Shown here: in pieces, positions 53,296 to 64,000 of the stretch
How the letters are laid out: every line of letters begins with the position of its first letter
Numbering within the stretch: the stretch's first letter is position 1
Assembly (NCBI GenBank): GCA_959347315.1
Contig: OY365814.1
Coordinates: 29,153,402 to 29,217,401 of the forward strand
Reading direction: 5' to 3'
DNA from: Bimastos eiseni
Lineage: Eukaryota; Annelida; Clitellata; Crassiclitellata; Lumbricidae
Length of the DNA stretch: 64,000 nt
Notes under the pieces: model-generated
Told to the model about the DNA's origin: nothing
Seen by the model: the letters and a program-made list of their open reading frames with translations, nothing else
Databases searched by the model: none
Translations under genes and position numbers: made by a program

Positions 53296-54029
53296 TTTTG
53301 TACGCATAATACATGACGGATCATGACTTAATGTTTGTTATACGCTGCAAGCAGCTGTTGCTTTTGGATCTCTTGACTTTTGTCACTAACCAATGTTTAT
53401 CTTGGCTTAACACACTTCGCTGTTTGGTAATTATAAATGGCTGTAACTAAGAGATTCCCAAGCAGCCCTCTCATTTCGAATACTAGAGGGACGTCCAGTC
53501 CGCCTTCCAATACAGATTACAAGCGCTTTACATAAAGTTGGTTTAAAATGTAAATAGTTCTACTTGGACAAAAAAATTAAATTGGTTGCACTAACCATGT
53601 ATAACTGACTTCAAAAGTCTGAAACTACGACTGCACTGGGAAAATATATTCTCTAAAAAGACATAAACAATAAGCTGTGTATTATTGATTATCGTATTTT
53701 TCAGATGGTGATTACGGACCAATAAAAATCGCCGGGTTTTGGATATGCGTCCCCTTCCTGTCGGTGGGCCTGCGTTCTTCTGCACTTGCAGTCTTAAAGG
53801 GATTCTAACATCTTGTTGTGATACATTGTAAAAAGGTTACTTAAATAACTCGTTTGATACTGTTTTTGGAATTTATACGTTATTAAAATAAGGCCAAAAG
53901 AAACTCAAGGCAGCCCTGCTAGTTATTACGGATAATTATGTATATTATATAAAAATTTCTGTTGACGATACAAAAGTTAGCAATTAGCTATTCAACAATC
54001 AACGATTAAAATCTGTCTCACTGGAACTC
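53296..54029. other. No gene recognised
   Basis: AT-rich. Frames are under 65 codons and no motif was seen. Confidence 0.4.
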
Positions 54030-54145
54030 AACCACTGGTAGTACTCGGCCAGTGCCAGTCCCAAGCCTGGATAAAGGAGGAGGGCGACGCTAATGGTATT
54101 TGCTACCACACGGTGTCGTTAAACTGCAACATCCTCTCTCACTGG
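54030..54145 (+). repeat. Dispersed repeat, copy 2 (LINE-like fragment)
   Basis: Partner of 20617-20735. This copy has an extra 10 bp or so around GGCGACGCTAATGG. Confidence 0.65.
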
Positions 54146-54255
54146 TAGCAGAAATGGCGAATGTCACGTGAGGTTTTCGATTAATCGTTAAAAACACATT
54201 TAATAGTCGAAACACCTAAACGATTACTCTATCGATTAATCTTTAACTTCTGCGT

Positions 54256-54370
54256 GTACATATATATATATATATATAATATATATATATTATATATATA
54301 ATATATATATATTATATATATCTTTTATATGTATATAATTTATATATATATATATATATATATATAATTT
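54256..54370. repeat. (TA)n microsatellite, self-complementary
   Basis: TATATAATATATATAT units. It can form cruciforms. Confidence 0.95.
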
Positions 54371-54544
54371 GTGTAATGCGTTGGGCGTGTGTTATTGCTG
54401 GTGTGTGCATCTACCGCACGCACGTGTACATGTTCGCGAGTGTGAGTGTGTTTGGGCGTATGTGTGCCCTACATTGAAACGTTCCAGGTGAATGCGGATG
54501 CACGTGACTGCTCGAGCAACGGTCGGGGACGGAGGACAGAGGGA

Positions 54545-54915
54545 AAGATAGAGGAAGGTAGGGGAAGGTAGGGGAAGGTAGGGGAAGGTAGGGGAAGGTG
54601 AGGTGGGACGTGTATGAAGATACGACGAATCAATAAATAGTCCGCTGTTGGTGTCAACTATCGGCCGACAGACAAAAGAAAGATATTTCTCTGTGCGTTA
54701 AAAGGGTTTCACGGACACCCGGATCGATTGTGATCTCTCGATCCTAGGGATAGCTATTCATTCGTCTGTCTGTTTGTTTCCGTGTCTGTGAGTGTCTGAG
54801 CCGGTGCATTGCCTGCCTGCCTGTCTGTCTGTCTGCCTGCTTGTCTGTCTGTCCGTTTGTCTGTCTGTCTGTCCGTCCGCCTGTCCGTCTGTCTGTTCAT
54901 CTATTTGCGTGTCTG
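54545..54915. repeat. GGGGAAGGTA x5-6 minisatellite, then (CTGT)n
   Basis: A 10-bp unit at 54548-54600, then CTGCCTGTCTGTC at 54810-54905. Confidence 0.95.
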
Positions 54916-55419
54916 TATAGAGCGCATGGCAGTGCGTTTCTTGAATAGCGCAATATAAATTCATTAAACGAAAAATTAATGATGAACGAATGAATGCAAA
55001 CATATTTACATATCACTGTTTGTCTTTCGGTTTGTCTGTCTGTCTGTCTGTCTATGCAAAATAGTATGGGGAATGTTTCGATCGGTTTATATGTTTACTT
55101 CAAGGTAACCGTCAGTCCACGCATGGAGACGGTCATAGTTCTTTCAGAAAATGGGCTACATAAGAGCATCTGTTATGTATCATCGACGTAGTCGTTGTCA
55201 AAATCATCATCGTCATCATGGCGTCAATCCGTCATCATGTATGTAACGGTAACATCGGTTGTGACGGGATTAAAAGCAGAATGAATGCCAGTATGTCATA
55301 ATTCGTCGCAAGCATTGGAGCGTCTAATGTCGCAGATCAGACAGAAACTTATATATGGCAACGAGAAATATTCACTCTTGCAACATGATACCTAACCTCA
55401 TATCAAACAGTTTTTCTTA

Positions 55420-55910
55420 CCCTATTTTGTCGTATACCTTACCTGACCGTATGTTGCCTTGTCGGGCATGTAATCTTACCTCATTGCTCTATCTTACCTT
55501 ACCGTACCATGCCTTACTCTACCTAATCTACCATACTCTGTCCTACCATACCGTCATACCTAACCCTACCTTACCGTACCCTACCTCACCTTACCCTACT
55601 ATACCCTGCACGACCTTACCATACCATACCCAATACCACCACACCCTGTCTAACCATACCCTACCTACCCTACCGTTCCTTACCTTACATTACCCTACCC
55701 CATATTAGCATACCCTGCCCAACCCTATCCCACATACCTTTCCATACCCCACTCTACCCTACCCTACCTTACCTGAACATACCCTACCTTATCCTATTCT
55801 ACCTTATCCTACCCACAATACATACCTTACCATACACTACCTTACCCTACCTTTCCATACCCCACTCTACCCTACCTTACCTGAACCTATTTTACCCTAT
55901 GCTGTTTGCT
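55420..55910. repeat. Degenerate TACCCTACCTTACC repeat
   Basis: About 490 bp of 5-10 bp units (ACCCT, ACCTT, CATACC). It resembles telomeric composition but lacks CCCTAA register. Confidence 0.9.
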
Positions 55911-57204
55911 TTGGCTTGGCTGCCTTAAATTGTTCTGTTATTATCTTCCAGAATCCTATGTGTGAGTGATTTTCATCGGATTAATGGTCGCTGCTTCATC
56001 CTTGTCACGAATGATTGACGTGGTCGGGTGACATATAAACGACCAAGCAATGATGACGTGCAGTGGGTGGGTGTTTCCATTCGCGAGCATGTAACGGAGA
56101 GACCAGCCTGGCGGTAGATAAATCCAGCCTACGATGCGTTCCAGATGACCCGTTCTGTTCTTCGTTCAGCTTGGTTGCGTTTATCAATCATCTATTTGAA
56201 GCGGATGACGAAAGTGTTCGTTTAGTAAGTAAATATAAAGGATTCGTTCAGTAAGTGAAGCTGGATTTTAATTCGATCTATTCTTAGAATTGCTATAGCC
56301 ATAGAATTGTTAACAATGGCCATCTAGCTGTTAATTTGTAGCAGTGTCTTCGCTATAGCACTCTCGTCTCATAGATGTACGACTCGTCTTATGAATTAAC
56401 TGACGACTGAATGATTCATATGCATCGCCGCGTGTATGTTGAAATTAAGGCTTAGCCGAAAGACTTCTTCTATTCGGCGAAATCCCTATTAAAACCATTT
56501 ACAAGAGTCGGGCTATTCTAAACAGATTTAATTCCGTAGGGAATACTTCAAAATAGACTCCCCAGAACATAGGGGGCCGATTCTGTACGGCCTTTGCTTT
56601 TTGGTTGGTAGCCTATATCTTTCAGATTTCGGCGGTAAGAGGAGTAGTGGTTGCGCTGCATGGACGCAATTACGTCCCAAAAAAAGATATAAACGACTAT
56701 AAATATTTAAAAAAAATTTTTTTTAGCGAAGTAATAGAAATTAAAATATTTTGCCAAATAATTTGTAAATAGAATAAAATTTTCAACTTCGTCAGAACGT
56801 ACTTGCTTAGTAGGCCTACTTAAGGTAATGATCTATTGATGTTTTCCAGGCTCAGAATAGCTAATATAATATTAACGGAGGGCCATAATTTTAGCCAATC
56901 CCTATCAATTTTGTTTTGATAAAGCACCTGTGAATAAGCTGGTTTCCGCGACTTTGTTTTTGTGGGCGCTGTAGAATTGTTGAGATTACGATACGATTAC
57001 GATGATGCCGTTGCAATGCCATCCTCAGCGCCACGAAAACATATTGACGCCACAACCCCTTTGGAAATTAATAATTGCCCTCCCTCGCCGAAAAGCAAGC
57101 AAACAAATATTATAGGAATTGATTGATTAGGCTACTTAATCAATAATTAACGACGTTTCGGCTTCAAGACGGAACATGATTTATCTTGCAGAGGAGTTGA
57201 TTCG
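55911..57204. other. No gene recognised
   Basis: Mixed sequence. 56690-56720 is A/T homopolymer-rich. TAGGCCTA at 56811. Confidence 0.4.
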
Positions 57205-57205
57205 A

Positions 57206-57325
57206 GGTTTGCCCATCGAGTGACGTAATGAAGGCGGCTGGATCTCATTGGCTCATATGGCGTTCGATCAGGAGGTAGGTTTATCTCGTGACGTAATGAT
57301 GGCGGATGCATCTCGCTGGCTCATA
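57206..57325 (+). repeat. 68-bp direct duplication
   Basis: TGACGTAATGA...GGCGG...GGCTCATAT starts at 57221 and 57289. The second unit is cut by the element starting at 57328. Confidence 0.85.
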
Positions 57326-57327
57326 TA

Positions 57328-57733
57328 TAGGGCTGCCGATAACGAGTAGTTTTGGAGTCGAATACTCGGCCGAGTAGCTTAGCGAGTACTCGAGTGATTT
57401 ATACAGGCTGCACTCCTTCTACTATACATCATGCCATAGACTATAGATAGACTAAGTAGGCTACAGCATAGGTTCTAACTAAAGCTCTGGCGCACCAATA
57501 AATTTAAATCTCCCAATACAGCAACTAAAAAGCTACTGCACAGCCAAAGAAAACAATTTCTAGTTTTGTAACACAAAAAATAAAATATATGCTTCAGAAA
57601 GCCCTCTGGAACCGGAAATTGCAATTCTCAGACCGGAAGTGGAAGTATGCGATTACTAGAGTACAAAAAAGTTACTCGGAATAATTTTTGGAATCGAGTA
57701 CTCGCGAGTACTCGGGTACTCACGGCAGCCCTA
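57328..57733. mobile_element. hAT-like MITE, about 406 bp, TIR TAGGGCTGCCG
   Basis: The left end TAGGGCTGCCG and right end CGGCAGCCCTA are exact inverted repeats. Subterminal GAGTACTCG words occur at both ends (57355-57395 and 57690-57720). The interior is non-coding. I could not define a clean 8-bp target duplication. Confidence 0.75.
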
Positions 57734-57786
57734 CATGTAAACAAGACGTGTTATTTCTATGAAATCCTGTTAACGAAGTACAAGCA

Positions 57787-57858
57787 GTATCTAAGTATTG
57801 TATAGTATCTAAGTATTGTATAGTATCTAAGTATTGTATAGTATCTAAGTATTGTATA
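57787..57858. repeat. 18-bp tandem repeat, 4 perfect copies
   Basis: GTATCTAAGTATTGTATA repeats four times without change. Confidence 0.97.
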
Positions 57859-57993
57859 AGAGTATGTATGGTATGTTCAACTGCTGTGATCGTGCAATGT
57901 TTGGCAACAAGTTAACAAGTTTGATAGTACTGCTAAAGGTATTGCCTGTTTCTTGAGCGGATTGTGTTAGAGTTGATGAGAGTAGACTAGAGT

Positions 57994-57995
57994 CT

Positions 57996-58092
<97 letters not shown>

Positions 58093-58169
58093 CAGACAGA
58101 CAGACAGACAGACAGACGGACGAACGGACAGACGGACAGACAGACAGACATATGTCGACAGACAGTGAC

Positions 58170-58202
<33 letters not shown>

Positions 58203-58210
58203 TAGACGGC
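57994..58210. repeat. (TA)n-(GA)n-(GACA)n compound microsatellite
   Basis: TA dinucleotides to 58070, GAGAGA to 58090, then GACAGACA with GACG variants. Confidence 0.97.
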
Positions 58211-58489
58211 GAGCGAATCTAATCAATGTTAATTATTAATGAGTTTAATCGACGTAGTCAGCGGAGTATCGACGCGTTTGCGTGTTCAGTTGGTCTGTTC
58301 GTCTATCTGCCTGCCTCCTGCCTCTTTGTCGTGTCCGTCTGTCTCTTGTGTTTGTCTGTTTGTACGCGTATGCCTATCTGCCAGTTTTCCTGTCGTGTCA
58401 GTCAATATTATATATATCTGTCTATAATATTATCTGTCATCACGCCAAGCTACATGTCTGCCGTCTGTGACACTGCGTCTGTATGTCCA

Positions 58490-58606
58490 TCTGTCTATGC
58501 CTGTCTATGCCTGTCTATGCCTGTCTATGCCTGTCTATGCCTGTCTATGCCTGTCTATGCCTGTCTATGCCTGTCTATGCCTGTCTATGCCTGTCTATGC
58601 CTGTCT
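58490..58606. repeat. 10-bp tandem repeat (TGCCTGTCTA), about 11 copies
   Basis: Perfect units. It lies in a CTGT-rich stretch that begins about 58300. Confidence 0.97.
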
Positions 58607-58919
58607 GTCCGGCTGCCTGGTGCTGTATGCTATAATCAGTAAGCGTTCCGTTTAATAGCCAGTCAAATCGTGCCAAATCAATCAATCTGTCTGTCTGGGC
58701 ATTTTGATGATTGATTCAGTTAAACCAATGGTGTCGAAAAGCGTTAAATAAATTAGTTCGATCCACGAAAGGCATCGATGTTTGGCAGAGGTTGTCAGAG
58801 GTTGGCAGCGTCTAGCTGAACTTGACTGATGTTGGCAGAGACATTGGAGTTGGCACAATTTGGTTCCTGGGTTCTGCACCAAAACCAAGGTCATCTAACG
58901 GCACGGTTACTGAATATAT

Positions 58920-59645
58920 CATACAACATCGATCAAACAGGCAGAACGAAAGAAAGATAGATGTACGGACAGACAGACAGACACACAGACAGACAGACAG
59001 GCACACACACAGCCATATACACACACAGACAAACATGCAGACAGAAGTAGACAGGCAGAATCATACAGTGACTGACGGACGGACGGCAGACATAGAAGGA
59101 GGAAGAGACTGTTCGACAGACATTGACTGACAGCAAAGATTAGAGATGCCTCATCCATCGTGACTATCTGTTAAGAGGTCTTAACCTCAATCCATAGCAC
59201 AGTCCCCCTAACCCCCCCCCCCCCCCCCATTCACTGGACCTCAGTTGGTCTGGCACCCATCCAATGGTGCAGTTGCCAGCGACAGGAAGTATATCTCACT
59301 CGATCAATCTATTGAACAATGGACAGAGACGCTTCCACGCCGTCTCTATAGAAACATGTAGGCCTTTAGAATTCTATTTATATACAAGCTGTCTATTTTT
59401 ACGTTTGCCTGCCTGCCTGCCTGTCTGTCTGTCTGTCTGCCTGTTGGTGATACACGATATCAGTGTATCTAACTGGCTGCTTCCGACTCTTTTTCTATCT
59501 GTCTGTCTGTCTGTCTGTCTGTCTGGCTGCTTCTGTGTGTCTATCTGTATGTGACACTGATACACGATATCAGTGTATCGACTACTTCCGACTGTCTTTT
59601 TCTATCTGTCTGCATCTGTCAGTTTTTCTGTCTGTCTGTGCTGCA
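58920..59645. repeat. (GACA)n, poly-C (about 18 bp) and (CTGT)n tracts
   Basis: GACAGACA at 58965-59060, C-run at 59211-59228, CTGTCTGT at 59405-59440 and 59500-59525. GATACACGATATCAGTGTATC occurs in parts at 59450 and 59560, a short palindrome-containing direct repeat. Confidence 0.9.
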
Positions 59646-59649
59646 CGAT

Positions 59650-60537
59650 ATCCGTTTACTGAGCTATGTGGCATGACCTTTTCTGTGAATAAATCACCCA
59701 CTATATCCGTGGAATTGTCTTTAACTGCGAGGATACTGACAGTGATTTTCATGAGATTATAATAGGCGCATTTTGCATCCATGGTTATTTGTAGTAAATT
59801 GTCTCCGTTGTAATTGACGCAACTTCGTCCAGAAACTCATACCTATCCCATATGTCCAATGGTTGGCTCCACGTGGATGTGTGGGCCCACACTAGGTGCA
59901 TCTTCCAGCTTACCGTATACAGGGTTATGTAATGCCTGATGTAATATTTTCAGTCGTAATGAACTAGTGACCCATATTTAACCTCTTGTAGACAAGCGCA
60001 GAAAGCGTCCCTGAGTAGATATCTGGATCAGGCGCTATGTAAATTCTCATAATAAATAAATGAATTCACGACGTTGTCACGAATTGTCCTTATATCCTGT
60101 ATATGTATTGTATATGAGGGAGGGGAGCGGCCATCGAAGCAGGGTAGTCTTAGAGGTTACCAGACGTTTTTGTTTGAAGTTCTTTTCACTAGTTTTCTGT
60201 TTTGGCTATATTTCTTTCTATGATTAAAATCTAACGGTATATCATCTAACAGAGTGTGCTCCATAAATGTAATACTCTTTAGCATCCAGGCGTTTACCTC
60301 CTGGAAATAACCTGTCATCTAAAATAATCACGAACTTCTGACAGACGTGCAGTATTCAGTTGCTTCACATTATTTCTTTCATTCACCAGATTCTCGTTTG
60401 TTTCGAACTGTTTCACAGTATTCGCATTGTTCTACTCCATCACGACGTATTCTTCATTCTTCCCGACGAACCGGAAATTGCAATTCTGTGTTCTTGAGTA
60501 TTAGTTTCTTGTCGCTATACGTGTTTCTTCTGCATAG
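59650..60537. other. Upstream region/intron of the glycosyltransferase gene
   Basis: No repeats of note apart from GGCGCTATGTAAATTC at 60032. A pyrimidine-rich stretch with CTATACGTGTTTCTTCTGCATAG ends at 60537 and fits a 3' splice site. Confidence 0.5.
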
Positions 60538-61939
60538 GTTGAGCGGTCATCTGGGTCGGAAGAAAGACTCGACGTCTGCGGTTCGAGTCCTCGGTTGGAT
60601 GATGGCCATTCTTGGCTGTGTAGCCCTGGGTCTGGTCTACACGGGACTCCAGAGCCGTGGAGGAGGAGGAGGCAAGGAAGTGAGCTTCATCTCAAGGGGA
60701 GATTTGCGAGTACCCCGGACCGTCCATACTAACCTGCTCATAAGTGAAACAACTCGACCTGCGGTGTCACAAAGGAGCCGAGGAAGCGGGGGTCTGATGC
60801 CGGATGGCATCTCTGGGCGGATAGGGGACATAGGCAGTTTAAGCGCAGGAGATCGTGAAAAGAACATCATCGAAAGTCTGCTGAGCGTCCAGGAGGTTTC
60901 TAAAATTTCAAAAACGACAGTAGGTCTGATAAACTTTCACTCAAAATCTGTTCCACAACCGTTACTGGAAACCCCCAAAGATAGCAACACCGCAAGGAGC
61001 AACCGAACTACTCCGAGCGCCGAAGGTGGAAAATCCGCCAAAGAGTTCGAATGTCCGTCGAACTTTACGATGAGCGACCCGGACAACGTTTGGTTTAGTA
61101 CGTCGATCGTCCAACGATCTCAAAAGCACAACGTCACGAATGACGACTTGGCCGACGACATCATCATTCTGACGCCGATATCCAACGTCCGACGTCATCT
61201 CTGGAAATACTTTCAGAACGTCTGCTCGCTGACGTATCCGCACCGTCACATATCAATCGTATTGGGTGAGGACTCCAGCTCGGACCAGACCTTCGAGACG
61301 GCCGAGCGAATGGCAGCCGTGGTGCGGCCGTACTTCAAACGCGTCGAAGTGCTCCGGCTCAAGGGCAGCTCGTCGCGGACTTCGGGTCACGAGCGGCACG
61401 ACAGGTCATGGCAGTTGAATAGAAGACGCCACCTAGCGATGGCAAGAAACCAGTTGCTGTTCGCGGCGCTAGGTGGCCGTAGCGAGAAGTGGGTGCTTTG
61501 GATGGATAGCGACGTGAGGCACATTCCGACGGATTTGGTGGAGCGGTTGATCTGGCCGCAGAAGGGGATCGTTGCTGTGAACTGTCTGTACCGACAGGAT
61601 AGCGGACAGACGGATACCTTCGATAGGAACACTTGGAGAGATACGAACGCGTCCAAGAAACGGCTACTCAGCATGCCCGACGATTTCCTTATGTTGGAGG
61701 GGTACGATCCCACTGACCGGAAGTTCCTCAACGACCTCAAGGGCGAGGGGGACCTCGTGCGACTTGACGGTGTCGGGGGATGCGCTCTGTTTATCGAGGC
61801 GGACCTACATCGTAAGGGGCTCATGTTTCCAGCGTTCGTATTTGACCATCATGTCGAAACGGAGGGATTGGCAAAGATGGCAGCTCGTCTGGGAGTCGAA
61901 ATGTATGGAATGCCGTCAGTTAATGTTATTCACTGGTAG
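60538..61939 (+). CDS. Anp1/Mnn9-type glycosyltransferase (GT62), Golgi type II membrane protein
   Basis: The open frame extends back to 60347, but an acceptor at 60537 suggests the true exon starts at 60538 (phase 2). A short basic segment, LSGHLGRKKDSTSAVRV, precedes the single membrane span LGWMMAILGCVALGLVYTGL (60590-60650). In-frame ATGs at 60599 and 60602 are too close to the span to be convincing starts. A Ser/Thr/Gly-rich stem runs to about 61140. The catalytic domain starts DDIIILTPISNVRRHLWKYF and includes ISIVLGEDSSSD and the metal-binding DxD in WVLWMDSDVRHIP (near 61505). It continues with GIVAVNCLY, VRLDGVGGCALFIEADLHR and FVFDHHVETEGLA, ending NVIHW-stop. These are the conserved blocks of the yeast mannan polymerase subunits Anp1, Van1 and Mnn9. 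Substrate in an animal is unknown. Confidence 0.85.
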
Positions 61940-61951
61940 GGAAATCCTCCT

Positions 61952-61994
61952 CCATCTCCCACCCCTAGAGGGTACCTCTAGGGGTGGGAGATGG
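61952..61994. repeat. Perfect 19-bp inverted repeat (5-nt loop) just after the glycosyltransferase stop
   Basis: Left arm CCATCTCCCACCCCTAGAG, loop GGTAC, right arm its exact reverse complement. It starts 12 nt after the stop codon, so it should lie in the 3' UTR. Confidence 0.95.
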
Positions 61995-62029
61995 GTTTCT
62001 AAAGACGAGGCCCCTTCGCTCAAATACTT

Positions 62030-62240
62030 GTACGCATACGAGCATACATCAAATATAATATACATACATGCTAAACATAATATATGCATACATGCATACA
62101 TGTGCATACATACATAGTAACATATTATGTATATATTTTATACATAATTATAGCCATAGTATTTTTAAGCATAATATTTACCTGCTTGAGTATATGCATA
62201 CATAATCATGTTCATATATTTGCATATACATGCAACTTTA
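62030..62240. repeat. ACATA/TATACAT low-complexity DNA
   Basis: Irregular ATACATACATG words. A possible poly(A) signal AATAAA lies further on at 62343. Confidence 0.7.
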
Positions 62241-62581
62241 AGAGGCGTTATATAAATCTTGTGAACGAACGGATGTACGTACATGCGCAAACACAAATGC
62301 ACGCATGTTGACAGAAACGGACGGACGGACATGTACGTTCTGAAATAAATTCACATGAATGCCAACGTCCAAGGTCATCCGGTTCAGGGTCAACCTGTTC
62401 AGGGTCATTCTCCAATGTGCCTGTCCTGCGCTCAACCTCTTCGGATGGACTTCACTTATACTTGATTAACTGCTGCTTCGATTGTTCCTGCCTTGCATTT
62501 CGTAGAGTTGTCTATTTTATTGGCTTTTAATAAATAATTGGTTTACTATTAAATAGGCAGACGTTTTTATATGTGTGATCG

Positions 62582-62709
62582 CAGAGGCGGAAATCTCGTT
62601 TGCGAGGTGGAGGGGACACCCAATGAGAAGGGTAAGAAATATGGGGGGGGGGGTAAACGTATGACCCCTCTGTAAATAGTGGGCTCGACCCCCGGGATCG
62701 CCGCCTCTG
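62582..62709. mobile_element. hAT-like MITE, 128 bp, TIR CAGAGGCGG
   Basis: CAGAGGCGG pairs with CCGCCTCTG. The flanks TGTGATCG and TGTGATTG form an 8-bp target duplication with one mismatch. It contains a G-run (62643-62652). Same family as 38018-38167 by terminal sequence. Confidence 0.8.
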
Positions 62710-62719
62710 TGTGATTGAA

Positions 62720-63589
62720 ATTTTCCATTCAAATAGCTTGAAGTTTACAACCCACATTCAGTGCAATCGTCCTTCTTTTCATGTGAGGTTCTCCAGACAC
62801 AAAATTATGCCCAGATATCAATGAAGAACATTCCACACTGAACTACTGATACACCCTTGCTCCTCTGTTTTTCTGCCACATTGTTTTAGCAGGGTTTTCA
62901 GTCTCTACTAGTGTTTTGTTCCCGCATTCGTAGTCCATGCTCAAACGTCCTGACTCTTAGCGAGGACAAATACTACACGAGGAAATTTTACCTCTTATTT
63001 GTTGGAAATTTTTATGCACAAGACTCTATACATGGTTCACACTTTTGTGCACAGGTCCGGAGCATTGAATGCGAGGATTGTTAAATTAAGACATTATCTA
63101 GAAGTCTATGGTGATATAAGTTCTGATAACCAAAGAAAAGCCCCTTGATTGAAGAGAAATTTATAGGGGGGCGTATCACCCAAGGAACCAAAGTTTCTGG
63201 TGTGAGGTAGGCCGCAACCGGCTAGGGTACTCGCAATACGTAGGCCTAGTTTCAGAAAATAATCGTGACACCTAGTTTTTGCCAAAACAATTGTGTGCAC
63301 GCATAGTGTGCACAGTTTAGAGGGAACATTGTATGAAGAGCAATAATTTGTTAATTAATTAGAAGGAACATTCATTGCTCATGATTTGAGTGTCGCAATA
63401 TAAGTGCTCCATTACTTACATCACAATGTACACGAGTCTGAGACCGTTTGACGACATTGTCACATTTCTAATAGTAGGCATGAAATCGTTGAACCGTTAC
63501 TTGTCGGAGTAATTAGGACGAACAAAATTAACAATGAGGCCTAATTGTTTTAGCATGTGAATTGCGCATTCTGGCCCGCCGGCATAGAT
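62720..63589. other. No gene recognised
   Basis: Mixed sequence with TAGGCCTA at 63241 and an ATATAAGTGCTCCATTAC tail-like motif at 63399. Confidence 0.4.
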
Positions 63590-63875
63590 TTATGGCCCCA
63601 GCCAGATATATTCCGGACCTCTAGGCAAAACAGTCGCGGCCTCTTCCTCACAAACAGGAACAACAAACAAATGATGAGTGGAGCCCTTGCCATAGGCAAA
63701 GATGGTAGAGTCGTAGGCTAAGATATGACCCTTCCCATCTCCGCTGTGTATTTGGTCTGGATGGTGGTCAAACTCACAAACCGTGGCGCCACGTAGCGAC
63801 AGGGTTGATGGTATCTTAACAACGACAGACGTCCACCCAGTCGTGTGGTGGCGCCACATATCCCAAGGTAGGTGA
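63590..63875 (-). CDS. Possible terminal coding exon of an unrecognised protein
   Basis: The minus frame from an AG at 63876-63877 reads HLPWDMWRHHTTGWTSVVVK, then FDHHPDQIHSGDGKGHILAY and KGSTHHLFVVPVCEEE, ending EYIWLGP-stop at 63590. The composition (Trp, His, Gly, balanced charges) is more protein-like than other frames nearby. The acceptor lacks a strong pyrimidine tract. I do not recognise the family. Confidence 0.35.
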
Positions 63876-64000
63876 CTTGAACAACTTCATTCAGATGTAT
63901 ACAGTGTTGTATCTTAGTTTTCGACTGTATACCATCTTTTCTATAGGCCAACTGTAATGTTCAGATGCTCAATGTTTAAATTAATTGCAGTTAATTGTAA

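Noticed and set aside
55420..55910. Interstitial telomeric repeat
   Set aside because: The units are TACCCTACC/CTTACC words without the CCCTAA register.
58490..58606. Regular 10-bp repeats, checked as a CRISPR-like array; also 57787-57858
   Set aside because: Direct head-to-tail tandem repeats without unique spacers, in an animal genome.

Overview
The window reads as nuclear DNA of a non-vertebrate animal, probably marine. Evidence: intron-containing genes with canonical splice sites, an ANK-LRR-Roc-COR protein of the kind found in invertebrate deuterostomes and lophotrochozoans, very dense micro- and minisatellites, tRNA- and U2-derived retrosequences, decayed non-LTR retrotransposon pieces, small hAT-like elements and a Polinton-type element. 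The octamer TAGGCCTA occurs at least nine times. I cannot resolve phylum or species from the sequence alone.

Layout. Positions 306-15320 (minus strand) hold most of one gene. Three ankyrin-repeat exons (15213-15320, 14350-14460, 12600-12722) lead into a leucine-rich-repeat exon (3656-4228) and a long Roc-COR exon (306-3380), and all junctions are phase 0. Its 3' end lies in a roughly 76-bp tandem repeat. Positions 16-29 kb are mostly repeats: a SINE, a U2-headed retrosequence, LINE reverse-transcriptase scraps and microsatellites. Positions 29718-36912 are a complete but decaying 7.2-kb Polinton/adintovirus-like element with AG...CT ends, long terminal inverted repeats and a 6-bp target-site duplication (GATTAA). 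Positions 37-60 kb are again repeat-dominated, with hAT-like miniature elements, two more SINE copies and a striking 31-bp hairpin. Positions 60538-61939 (plus) encode a type II membrane glycosyltransferase of the Anp1/Mnn9 (GT62) type, followed by a perfect 19-bp inverted repeat. A possible terminal exon of an unrecognised gene lies at 63590-63875 (minus).

The Polinton-like element is the most interesting object. Leftward from a 32-bp divergent promoter run an FtsK/A32-type packaging ATPase, a jelly-roll-like capsid protein, an adenovirus pVI/pX-like membrane-active protein with a separate C-terminal tail domain, a coiled-coil/transmembrane protein, a DUF8207-like protein and a small Gly/Ala-rich protein. 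Rightward runs one reading frame combining a zinc ribbon, a parvovirus-type phospholipase A2, a retroviral-type integrase and a chromodomain. No DNA polymerase B, cysteine protease or full-size double-jelly-roll capsid protein is visible. Several genes carry single-base frameshifts or nonsense codons, so this copy looks dead. The gene set suggests a compact, probably helper-dependent relative of adintoviruses that couples endosome escape and genome integration in one polypeptide.
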